A stretch of DNA of 13,126 nucleotides from JAGQTE01 sp964648005 (lineage in GTDB: Bacteria > Actinomycetota > Acidimicrobiia > Acidimicrobiales > Acidimicrobilacustridaceae). The DNA lies in NCBI GenBank assembly GCA_964648005.1, contig CAZYKR010000108.1:1-13126 (forward strand), in the 5' to 3' direction. Below the pieces are notes generated by a model, which saw only the letters and a program-made list of their open reading frames with translations, was not told the origin of the DNA and did no database searches. Shown here piece by piece: positions 1 through 9,121 of the stretch (positions are counted from its first letter, which is position 1; every line of letters starts with the position of its first letter). A program made the translations under genes and the position numbers.

Positions 1-776
1 GAGTCGGCGAAACTGGCCGACGCTGTTCCGGATCGGGCGTGGAGCGGCGCGTGGGCGGCACCGTGCGACAGGTACAGCAGGAAGGGCTGCGACGGATCCG
101 AGGCGCGTCCGGCACGGATCATGTCGAGGGCGCGCTCGGTGATGTCGTGGGTGAAGTAGTAGTCATCGTCGAACGCGTCGACGTCGACCTGGTGGTTGTC
201 CTCGACGAGCCGGTGGGGCTGGTGCAGGTTGGTGAAGCCGTCGAGGATGCCGTAGAAGCGGTCGAAGCCACGCTGGCACGGCCAGGAGTGGCGCGGTCCG
301 GCGTCCGAGCAGTGTGAGTCCTTCGTCAGGTGCCACTTGCCGACCATGTACGTCGCCCACCCCGACGCCCGGAACGTCTCGGCCATCGTGGCGACGTCGT
401 CGGCGAGCTCCATGGCATAGCCGGGGAACCCGGGATCGCTGTGCGCCACGTGGCCCACCCCGGCTCGGTGCGGGTTGACCCCGGTCAGCAACGACGCCCG
501 CGTCGGCGAGCACATCGGCGTGGCGTGGTAGTCGCTGAAGCGCAGGCCTTCGCCGGCCAGGCGATCGAGGTTCGGCGTGGCGATCTCCGATCCGTAGCAG
601 CCGAGGTCGCCGAAGCCGACGTCGTCGACGAGCACCACCACCACGTTGGGAGCGCCGGCGGGCGCCAGGGCCGGCGCGGGCCACCAGCTCTGCGAGCCGG
701 CGACGGTGCGACCGACCCGGCCCTCGAAGCCGGCGTAGGCCGCGGCCGGACCGGTCGTCGGGGTGGCGTCGGTCAT
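1..776 (-). CDS. Sulfatase (arylsulfatase-type), 3' end cut by window edge
   Basis: Type I sulfatase of the alkaline-phosphatase superfamily, which hydrolyses sulfate esters; the substrate cannot be read from sequence. I translated 258 residues from the ATG at 776. Visible landmarks are the metal-binding Asp pair D51-D52 in VVVVLVDDVGFGDLGCYG, the formylglycine motif CSPTR (C89-R93) followed by ASLLTG, GKWHL at 146-150 (active-site Lys and His), and HGAAHAPLHA at about 238-247, which matches the conserved His region. The motif is the Cys type, so a formylglycine-generating enzyme would be needed; none is in the window. The first ~40 residues are Ala/Pro-rich and do not form a clear signal peptide, so a cytoplasmic location is possible. 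The start is supported by GAGGAG eight bases upstream. ATGA overlaps the stop of the kinase gene, implying translational coupling. The C-terminal half lies beyond the left edge. Confidence 0.93.
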   Translation of the reverse strand, partial: MTDATPTTGPAAAYAGFEGRVGRTVAGSQSWWPAPALAPAGAPNVVVVLVDDVGFGDLGCYGSEIATPNLDRLAGEGLRFSDYHATPMCSPTRASLLTGVNPHRAGVGHVAHSDPGFPGYAMELADDVATMAETFRASGWATYMVGKWHLTKDSHCSDAGPRHSWPCQRGFDRFYGILDGFTNLHQPHRLVEDNHQVDVDAFDDDYYFTHDITERALDMIRAGRASDPSQPFLLYLSHGAAHAPLHARSGTASASFAD

Positions 777-2191
777 CGGGCACGCTCCTCGTCCAGCTGC
801 AGGTACGACGGGTTCGCCACCAGCAGGCGATCGACGGTGGTGGCCAGGAGCGCGGCATCCAGCTCGGCGCCTCGTGCGGACCCGTCCAGATCGCCGGAAC
901 GGATGGCGCGGGCGAGGTCCGCCTCGTCGCCGACCCCCAGCCGGGCGAGGCGCTCGGCGTGCCGCAGCCGTTGACCCGGACCCAGCGCCAGCTCGCGCTC
1001 GACCATGGCGAGCACCCGCTCGACCACCCGGGCGTGGAACCGCACGCGCCCGTCGGCACCGTCGGCGACCGGGCCCGCCACCCACTCCCCCACGGCCGCC
1101 AGCAGCTCGCGCGCCGTCGGGCGGGCGTGCAGGTCGGCATCGTCGGGCTCGGCCGGCGCCGCCGCAGCGGCCGCCTCGCGCACGGCCTCGGGCGTGGCCA
1201 CGCCGAGCAGCTCGAGCAGGTCCAGTTCCACCTCGCACACCCGCCGGCCGATGGCCGCCAGCTCCACGCTGCGGTTGGCACCGCTCAGGTGGGTGTGGGA
1301 CTGCACCATGCAGATGGCGCCCCACCGCAGGGTGCCGGCCACGGTCCACCAGCGCAGGACCTCGCCGTCGATCGGCGCGCCACCGGCAGAGACGTACGCC
1401 TCGAGCAGGTCGGCGGCGGCGCCGAGGCCCGCCACCTCGCCCGAGCCACCGAAGCGCCAGGCCTTGACGCACAGCCACCCCAGGTCCTCGGCCGGATCGC
1501 CCAGGTGCGCCAGCTCCCAATCGATCACCGCCGCCAGGCCGTCGCCGTCGACGATCAGGTTGCCGAGGCGGAAGTCACCGTGCACGACGGCGGGTGGCAC
1601 GTCACGGTCCGGCCGGTGGGCGTCGAGCCACCGCAGCGCCCGCTCGAGCACCGGGTGCGGCTCGTCGATCGCCGCCAGGATCGCCGCCGACTCGGCCACC
1701 GGATCGCTGGCGCGCAACCCGGGGACGCCACCGACGTCGACGGCGTGGATCGCCGCCAGCGCACGGCCACAGTCGGTGACCAGGTGGCGGCGAGCGTCGG
1801 CGAACGGCTCGTCGCGCAGGATCTTGCGGGCGATGGTCTCGCCGGCGACGAAGCGCGACAGCATCCACGGCCGGCCGTCGAGCGGGCCGGCGCCGTCGAG
1901 GCCGTCGGCGCCGAGCACGGCCGGTACCGGCACACCGCCGGCGCCGGCGGCGCGCACGAGCGCCGCCTCCGTGCGGAACGGCAGGCTCGAGGCGAGCGCA
2001 CCCGGCCGGGCCACCTGCAACACCAGCGGAGCGTCGGAGCCGTCGAGGTGGACGAACCAGGTCTGGCGCGATGCACCCCCTGAGAGCCGCTCCAGGCGAA
2101 CCGCCTCCAACGGCGTGTCCACCACGACCTCCCCGCGCCCGACCAGGTCGCGCACGACCTCGGTGACCGCTGCCGACAGCTCGTCGTCCAC
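773..2191 (-). CDS. APH-fold phosphotransferase fused to a DUF6285 domain
   Basis: A 472-residue protein with two parts. Residues ~30-330 are an aminoglycoside-phosphotransferase-like kinase of the ACAD10/ACAD11 type. They contain the Brenner motif HGDFRLGN (204-211; D206 catalytic base, N211) and IDWE (D224, metal-binding) followed by LAHLGDPAEDLGWL. The nucleotide-site strand reads LVLQVARPG (57-64), without the usual Lys. After an Ala/Pro linker (~335-352), residues ~353-469 match DUF6285, with HARPTARELLAAVGEWV, the FHARVV stretch and VERELALGP. In many actinobacteria these two parts are separate adjacent genes. The true substrate is unknown: relatives act on hydroxyacyl-CoA or small alcohols, so this should not be read as an antibiotic-resistance enzyme. 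It starts at GTG 2191, 31 bases after the preceding CNNM gene, with no clear Shine-Dalgarno, and its stop overlaps the sulfatase start by four bases. Confidence 0.9.
   Translation of the reverse strand: MDDELSAAVTEVVRDLVGRGEVVVDTPLEAVRLERLSGGASRQTWFVHLDGSDAPLVLQVARPGALASSLPFRTEAALVRAAGAGGVPVPAVLGADGLDGAGPLDGRPWMLSRFVAGETIARKILRDEPFADARRHLVTDCGRALAAIHAVDVGGVPGLRASDPVAESAAILAAIDEPHPVLERALRWLDAHRPDRDVPPAVVHGDFRLGNLIVDGDGLAAVIDWELAHLGDPAEDLGWLCVKAWRFGGSGEVAGLGAAADLLEAYVSAGGAPIDGEVLRWWTVAGTLRWGAICMVQSHTHLSGANRSVELAAIGRRVCEVELDLLELLGVATPEAVREAAAAAAPAEPDDADLHARPTARELLAAVGEWVAGPVADGADGRVRFHARVVERVLAMVERELALGPGQRLRHAERLARLGVGDEADLARAIRSGDLDGSARGAELDAALLATTVDRLLVANPSYLQLDEERAR
785..790 (-). promoter_or_regulatory. 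Ribosome binding site of the sulfatase gene
   Basis: GAGGAG on the minus strand, eight bases before the ATG at 776 and inside the end of the upstream kinase gene. It fixes the sulfatase start at the ATGA overlap. Confidence 0.6.
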
Positions 2192-2222
2192 GGGCGGTGA
2201 CGCTAACCGCGCCGCGGCGGCG

Positions 2223-3266
2223 TCACGGGCGGTCGGACTCGTCGAGGATGTCGCCGACGAGCTCCTCGAGCAGGTCTTCGAGGGTGACGATGCCGCAGGT
2301 ACGGCCGTCGCCGTCGCGCACGAGGGCGAGGTGCACCCGCGTCCGCCGCATGGTGAGCAGCACCTCCTCCAGCGACCGTTCGGGCGGGACGACGATCATC
2401 CGCCGGATCAGGCGCGGGGGCAGGCGACGTCCAGGGGCCAGCCCCGAGGCGGTCAGCAGGTCCTTGCTGTGCACGAAGCCGAGCACGTCGTCGATGCCGC
2501 CCTCGCCGACGACGAGGAGACGCGAGTGGCCCGAGGCGACGACCACGTCCTCCACCTGCGCCACCGTCGCGCCACGGGTGACGACCGTGACGGCGTCGGG
2601 CGGCACCAGCACCTCCGCCGCCGTCTTCTCGTCGAAGTGCAGCACGCCGGCGAGCAGGTCGTGGGCGAAGTCCTCGATCAGACCCTCGGCGCGCGACTCG
2701 GCCAGCATGACCGCCAGCTCGTCGGCGGTGTGCACGTCGGCCGTGGCGTTCGGCTCGACGCGGAACACCAGCCGGGTCAACCCTCCGGCGACCCAGTTGA
2801 ACAGCTGGACCACCGGCCCGAACAGGACCAGATACCACCGGTTGGGCTGTACCAGCCGCAGCAGCGACCGTTCCGGGTCGGCCAGGGCGATCCCCTTGGG
2901 GACCATCTCGCCGAACACGAGATGCAGGAACACGATGATGCTCAGTCCGATGATGAAGGCGATGAGGTGCTCGATCCCTTCGGAGAGACCGATCGGACCG
3001 AGCATCGCCTGCAGCAGCTCGACGGCGGCGGGCTCGGAGACGTAGCCGAGACCGAGCGACGCCATCGTGATGCCGAGCTGGGCGCCGGCCAGGCCGACGT
3101 TGAGCCGCTCGCTGGCATCGACCGCCAGCCGCGACCGCTTCGACCCGTCAGCCGCCAGCTCCTCCAGCCGGGAGCGGCGCGAACCGACCAGCGCGAACTC
3201 GACCGCGACGAAGAACCCGTTGAGCGCCAGCAGCACGAAGGTGACGATCCACGGCAGCGGGCTCAC
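2223..3266 (-). CDS. CNNM/CBS-domain membrane protein, short form lacking the CorC/HlyC domain
   Basis: A 347-residue CNNM-family protein (often labelled 'hemolysin' or CorC-like), probably involved in divalent-cation (Mg2+) transport or its regulation at the membrane. The CNNM transmembrane domain covers ~1-180: a first helix at ~5-28 (IVTFVLLALNGFFVAVEFALVG), the AQLGIT and SLGLGYVSEP segment, helices at ~100-118, and the family motif GEMVPK at 119-124. A CBS pair follows at ~215-340, ending in GIVTLEDLLEELVGDI. The protein stops there, without the ~80-residue C-terminal CorC/HlyC domain of its neighbour. The GTG start at 3266 is chosen because GGAGG lies four bases upstream, GTGA overlaps the previous stop, and the resulting N-terminus is a proper first helix; the reading frame extends further upstream but only over the neighbouring gene. 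The size and tandem order resemble Mycobacterium tuberculosis Rv1841c beside Rv1842c (from memory). Confidence 0.92.
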   Translation of the reverse strand: MSPLPWIVTFVLLALNGFFVAVEFALVGSRRSRLEELAADGSKRSRLAVDASERLNVGLAGAQLGITMASLGLGYVSEPAAVELLQAMLGPIGLSEGIEHLIAFIIGLSIIVFLHLVFGEMVPKGIALADPERSLLRLVQPNRWYLVLFGPVVQLFNWVAGGLTRLVFRVEPNATADVHTADELAVMLAESRAEGLIEDFAHDLLAGVLHFDEKTAAEVLVPPDAVTVVTRGATVAQVEDVVVASGHSRLLVVGEGGIDDVLGFVHSKDLLTASGLAPGRRLPPRLIRRMIVVPPERSLEEVLLTMRRTRVHLALVRDGDGRTCGIVTLEDLLEELVGDILDESDRP

Positions 3267-4531
3267 GAGCCCTCCATGGCGTCGGGATCGATCCGCAGCG
3301 CCACCGACGCGATGCGATGGCGGTCCATCTCCGAGACCGTGGCGATCCAACCGTCGACGACGCACCGCTCGCCCACCGCGGGGATGTGCCCGAGCCGATC
3401 CAGGATGAAGCCGGCGAGCGTCTCGTACTCGCCGTCGGGCAGGACCAGGCCGCACAGCTCGGTCACCTCGTCGGGGTGCACCAGCCCCGACAGCACCCAA
3501 CCGCCGTCGGCGCTGCGGCGCGCCACGCCCGGCGTGCGCACGTCGTACTCGTCGTCGATCTCGCCGACGATCTCTTCGAGCAGATCTTCGAGGGTCACGA
3601 TGCCCGCCGTGCCGCCGTGCTCGTCGACGACCACGGCCAGGTGCTCGCGCGCCTCGCGCATCGTGAGCAGGAGCCCTTCGGGGCGCCGCGTCTCGGGCAC
3701 GGCGACGACATCGTGCATCAGCTCGTGCACCGGTGTGGCGGCGCGGGCGGCGGCGGCCACGCTGTGCGCCGCCTTGACGTGCACAACCCCGACGATGTCG
3801 TCGAGGTCGGCGCCACGCACCGGGAAGCGCGAGTGGCCCGTCGTGCGAGCCAGGGCCACCAGGTCGGCGACGGTGTCGTCGCGCCCGATGCTGTCCAGGT
3901 CGACGCGCGGCACCAGCACGTCGGCCGCGGTCTTGCCGGTGAAGCGCACCGAGCGGGAGAACAGCGTCGACGCCGCCGCCGCGATCGTGCCCTGCTCGGC
4001 CGACTCGGCGATGAGCAACGACAGCTCTGGGAGCGAGCGGACCGTCGAGAGCTCCTCGCGGGGCTCGATGCCGAGCCGGCGCATCGTGGCGTTGGCCGCC
4101 CGGTCGAGCAGGGTGATCACCGGACCGAACACCGTGCCGTACACGGCCAGGATCGGCGCCAGCAACCTCGACGTGCCGTCGGGCTTGGCGATGGCCACGT
4201 TCTTCGGGACCAGCTCACCGACGACCATGAGGCCGAAGGTGGCGACGACGAGGGCGACCACCACCGACGTGCTGTGCGCCGCCCCGCCGACGAGTGGCTC
4301 CAGAAGCGGCTCGATCAGCCCGGCGAGGATCGGCTCGGCCAGGAAGCCGAGGACCAGCGACGTGATCGTGATGCCGAGCCGGGCGCCCGACAGGTGGAAC
4401 GACAGGCGCGCCAGCAGGCCCCGCACCCGGCCGGCGCGCTTGTCGCCCTCGTCGGCAGCGCGAGCGATGCGCGTCCGATCGACGGCGACCAACGCGAACT
4501 CGCCGGCGACGAAGACCGCGGTGGCGCCCAC
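3263..4531 (-). CDS. CNNM/CBS/CorC_HlyC membrane protein, long form; true start probably upstream
   Basis: Full-architecture CNNM family protein, 422 residues from the first canonical start (GTG 4531). The CNNM membrane domain (~1-175) contains FVAGEFALVAV, RLGITITSLVLGFLAEP and GELVPK (105-110). A CBS pair lies at ~205-325 and ends in GIVTLEDLLEEIVGEIDDE. The C-terminal CorC_HlyC domain (~335-415) contains WVLSGLVHPDEV and the YETLAGFILDRLGHIP segment. The likely role is cation transport or its control, by family. The GTG has no Shine-Dalgarno and cuts off half of the first membrane helix. Thirteen codons upstream, at 4570, an in-frame ATC sits six bases after AGGGAGG and would add IDTALGLLAVAAL, giving the same N-terminal length as the paralogue. 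No ATG, GTG or TTG exists in frame between the upstream stop (4654-4652) and 4531. First gene of the minus-strand run; overlaps the next gene by four bases. Confidence 0.92.
   Translation of the reverse strand: MGATAVFVAGEFALVAVDRTRIARAADEGDKRAGRVRGLLARLSFHLSGARLGITITSLVLGFLAEPILAGLIEPLLEPLVGGAAHSTSVVVALVVATFGLMVVGELVPKNVAIAKPDGTSRLLAPILAVYGTVFGPVITLLDRAANATMRRLGIEPREELSTVRSLPELSLLIAESAEQGTIAAAASTLFSRSVRFTGKTAADVLVPRVDLDSIGRDDTVADLVALARTTGHSRFPVRGADLDDIVGVVHVKAAHSVAAAARAATPVHELMHDVVAVPETRRPEGLLLTMREAREHLAVVVDEHGGTAGIVTLEDLLEEIVGEIDDEYDVRTPGVARRSADGGWVLSGLVHPDEVTELCGLVLPDGEYETLAGFILDRLGHIPAVGERCVVDGWIATVSEMDRHRIASVALRIDPDAMEGS
3271..3275 (-). promoter_or_regulatory. Ribosome binding site of the second CNNM gene
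   Basis: GGAGG on the minus strand, four bases before the GTG at 3266 and inside the last codons of the upstream CNNM gene. It decides the start within a frame that stays open further upstream. Confidence 0.55.
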
Positions 4532-4576
4532 CAGGGCGGCGACGGCCAGCAGGCCGAGCGCGGTGTCGATCGAGGG

Positions 4577-4583
4577 CCTCCCT
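4577..4583 (-). promoter_or_regulatory. Strong Shine-Dalgarno before a non-canonical ATC codon
   Basis: AGGGAGG on the minus strand, followed by six bases and then ATC (4570-4568), which is in frame with the long CNNM protein. It is the best ribosome binding site for this gene. The only canonical start, GTG 4531, is 45 bases away from it, too far to be served by it. Confidence 0.5.
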
Positions 4584-4633
4584 GGGGATGCGGACCGGCG
4601 GGACGGTGCTGGCAGCGTAGTGCCGAGGTGCTC

Positions 4634-4643
4634 GTCGGCCGAC
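4634..4643. repeat. 10-base perfect palindrome between divergent promoters
   Basis: GTCGGCCGAC reads the same on both strands and lies between the two candidate promoters. It could be a small operator half-site pair, but palindromes of this size occur by chance in DNA this GC-rich. Confidence 0.25.
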
Positions 4644-4663
4644 CGATCAGGTCAAATGGGGCG

Positions 4664-6465
<1,802 letters not shown>

Positions 6466-6466
<1 letters not shown>

Positions 6467-8394
6467 TGGGTTGGGGAGGGCCGGGCGGCGGTCCGATGGG
6501 CGGGTTCGGCGGCGCCAAGGCCAGCGCCGCGTCCGGGCTGCCCTTTGCCGGCATCCCGTCGGAGCTCGCCGCCAAAGCCGACGACATCCTCACCACCGAG
6601 CCGGACCACCCGGACCCGGCGGTGGTGTTCCACCACGCCATGGCGGACGCCGACCGGGCCCCGTTCACCCTCCGGTCGTTCCTCGGCGCGCACCGGGCCG
6701 CGTTGATGGGGGCCCTCGTCCTCGTCGTCGTCGAGACGCTGGCGCAGCAGGCCGGGCCGCTGTTGACCCAGCGCGGCATCGATGACGGCATCGTGCCGGG
6801 CGACGTCGCCGTCCTGGTCGCCGTCGGGGTCGCCTACCTGGTGTCGGTGCTGGTGTCGATGGGCGCCTCGGCCGTCCGGGTGCGGTTCACCGGTCGACTC
6901 GGCGAGCGCCTGACCTACGAGCTGCGCCTCCGGGTCTTCGCCCACCTGCAACGGTTGAGCCTGGACTTCTACACGGACGAGAAGGCCGGCCGGATCATGA
7001 CGCGCATGACGAGCGACATCGACGCCCTGACCCAGCTGTTCCAGGACGGCCTGGTCAACCTGGCGGTGCAGTTCGGCACCCTGGCGATCATCACCGTCGT
7101 CCTCGTGTCGATGAGCCCGACGCTGGCGCTGATCACGATCGCCGTCGTCGTGCCGATCCTGGGCGTGATGACCGTGTGGTTCCGGCGAGCGTCGGACCGC
7201 GGCTTCGTCACGGTGCGCGACCGCATCGCCGACGTGTTGGCCGACCTCTCGGAGAGCCTGTCGGGCATCCGGGTGATCACGGCGCACAACCGTCGCCGCC
7301 ACAACGTGGTGGCGCACGACAACGTGCTCGGCGCACACCTCGACGCCAACCGGACCACGGCACGCATCTCGGCGATCTACGGCCCGGGGACCGAGGCCGT
7401 CGGCATCGTCGGTCAGGCGCTCATCCTGCTCATCGGCGGCTCGATGGTGCAGGCCGGCACGCTGTCGATCGGTGAGCTCACCGCGTTCGTGCTGTACCTG
7501 ACGGCGTTCTTCGCCCCGATCCAGCAGCTCGTGCAGCTCTACACGACCTACCAGCAGGGGCAGGCGGCCGTGACCAAGCTGCGCGACCTGCTGGCCACGC
7601 CACCGTCGGTCGCCGAGGCACCCGACGCCCGGCCGTTGCCGCCGATCGAAGGTGCCGTCGACCTCGAGCACGTGACCTTCGCCTACGGCGACCACGATGC
7701 GGTGCTGCGCGACGTGTCCTTGCACATCGCCGCCGGCGAGACCTTCGCCCTCGTCGGACCGACCGGAGCCGGCAAGTCCACGATCGCCAAGCTCGTGACG
7801 CGCTTCTACGACCCCGGCGCCGGCACCGTGCGCATCGACGGGCACGATCTGCGCCATGTGACCTTGACGTCGCTGCGCTCGCAGCTCGGCGTGGTGCCGC
7901 AGGAACCGTTCCTCTTCCACGGCACGATCCGAGACAACCTGGCGTTCGCCGCGCCCGACGCCACCGACGACGATCTCCTGGCGGCATGCGCGGCGGTCGG
8001 CCTGGACGAGCTCGTGGGTCGCCTGCCCGACGGGCTCGATGCCGCGGTGCACGAACGGGGCGCGTCGCTCTCGAGCGGCGAGCGCCAACTGCTGGCGCTG
8101 GCCCGGGCGCTGCTGGCGCGCCCGCGCGTGCTGGTGCTCGACGAAGCGACGTCGAACCTGGACCTGCGCAGCGAGGCGACGATCGAGCGTGCCCTCGACG
8201 CCGTGCGCCAGGGCCGGACGGCGATCGTCATCGCCCACCGGCTCGCCACCGCCCAGCGTGCCGACCGGATCGCGGTGGTCGAAGGTGGCGGCGTCAGCGA
8301 GATCGGCACCCATGACGAGCTCGTCGCCGCCGGCGGCACCTACGCCGACCTGTACGCCACCTGGACTCGGCACACCACCGGCGGTACAGACTGA
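6466..8394 (+). CDS. ABC exporter half-transporter, catalytic-site subunit
   Basis: A 642-residue partner of the preceding gene. The N-terminus is a ~75-residue cytosolic extension that begins Gly/Met-rich (MGWGGPGGGPMGGFGG). The six-helix membrane domain spans ~76-365 with LSLDFYTDEKAGRIMTRMTS at 164-183. The ATPase domain (~395-625) has Walker A GPTGAGKST (431-439), Q-loop Q479 (VVPQEPFLF), Walker B LVLDEATSNLD with catalytic E560, and H-loop H591. The signature is altered to LSSGE (535-539). In a head-to-tail dimer this LSSGE would face the degenerate Walker sites of the first subunit, while E560 and Q479 would face that subunit's intact LSGGQ. The single-base TGATG overlap and a strong ribosome binding site imply coupled, roughly equimolar synthesis. 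It acts in the cytoplasmic membrane; the substrate cannot be inferred. Confidence 0.95.
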
Positions 8395-8398
8395 GCCG

Positions 8399-9121
8399 GT
8401 GAGCCCCATCGACGTCGTCCTGGCGATCCTGGTGGTGGCGGCGGGCACGACGGTCCAAGGCGCGGTCGGGTTCGGCGCCGCCCTGATCGCCGCACCGCTC
8501 CTGGTGTTGATCGAACCGACGCTCGTGCCCGGCCCGATCAGCTTCGGCACGATCGCCTTCGGCCTGCTGATGCTCACCCGCGAGCGCGGCGCTGCCCACT
8601 GGGAGGCCATCCGCTGGCCCGCCATCGGTCTCCTGCCCGGGTCGATCGTCGGAGCACTCATCGTGCGCTCCCTGGCCGACAAGGACCAGCTCACCGTGTT
8701 CTCCGCCGTCATCGTGCTCCTGGCGGTGACCCTGAGCGTCGTCGGCCTGCACCCGCGCCGGCGACCGCCACAGCTGCTGGTGGGGGGCGTGGCCTCGGGG
8801 TTCATGGCGACCAGCGCCGGGATCGGCGGCCCACCGGTGGCGCTGTTCTTCCAGCACGCGTCCGGATCCGAGGTCCGCGGCGCGCTGGCGCGCTTCTTCA
8901 TCTTGTCGTCGGTGGCCGCCGTCGTCCTGCTGACGGCGTTCGGCCAGTTCGGCTGGGCCGAGTTGGGCGAAGGGCTGCTCCTCGTGCCGGGGGCCGCCAT
9001 CGGGTTCGTCGTCTCGGGCCGGCTCGTCGGGCGGCTGCCCGAGCATCGGGTGCGCACGGCCGTGCTCATCCTGTCGGCCGTGACCGCCGTCGTGGCGATC
9101 GCACGCGCGGTGCTGACGTGA
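8399..9121 (+). CDS. TSUP (TauE/SafE-like) membrane permease
   Basis: A 240-residue, very hydrophobic protein of the TSUP family, whose members move sulfite, sulfoacetate and related organic or sulfur anions across the cytoplasmic membrane. About eight membrane helices can be drawn. Each half carries the repeated family signature: GTTVQGAVGFGAALIAAPLL at ~16-35 and GFMATSAGIGGPPVALFF at ~134-151. The two halves are joined by a basic loop HPRRRPP (~118-124). The GTG start at 8399 lies four bases after the ABC subunit stop and gives a first helix right at the N-terminus; no Shine-Dalgarno is visible, so coupled translation is likely. The stop overlaps the next start as GTGA. The anion is unknown; a sulfatase elsewhere in the window is in a different operon and does not prove a sulfur role. 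Confidence 0.9.
   Translation: MSPIDVVLAILVVAAGTTVQGAVGFGAALIAAPLLVLIEPTLVPGPISFGTIAFGLLMLTRERGAAHWEAIRWPAIGLLPGSIVGALIVRSLADKDQLTVFSAVIVLLAVTLSVVGLHPRRRPPQLLVGGVASGFMATSAGIGGPPVALFFQHASGSEVRGALARFFILSSVAAVVLLTAFGQFGWAELGEGLLLVPGAAIGFVVSGRLVGRLPEHRVRTAVLILSAVTAVVAIARAVLT

Larger units (their letters stand above)
4571..4663. promoter_or_regulatory. Divergent intergenic region (CNNM operon left, ABC operon right)
   Basis: The only divergent gap in the window, so both flanking operons should be transcribed from it. For the plus strand, TCAAAT at 4652-4657 matches four of six bases of a sigma-70-type -10 box and lies six bases before the ATG at 4664. That is the spacing expected for a leaderless transcript, common in actinobacteria; I see no convincing -35 box. 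For the minus strand, TACGCT (4619-4614) fits TANNNT and would give a short leader containing AGGGAGG. Both calls are weak inferences from short motifs. Confidence 0.35.

Noticed and set aside
773..2191. Aminoglycoside resistance gene
   Set aside because: The APH fold is shared by many small-molecule kinases; the DUF6285 fusion and sequence style point to the ACAD10/11-like group.
2223..4531. Hemolysin toxin genes
   Set aside because: The 'hemolysin' label on CNNM/CBS proteins is historical; the domains indicate cation transport or its control.
3317..4663. Upstream extension of the first ABC subunit to over 1000 residues
   Set aside because: The extra part is antisense to the CNNM genes and has no domain; family length (~600) fits the ATG at 4664.
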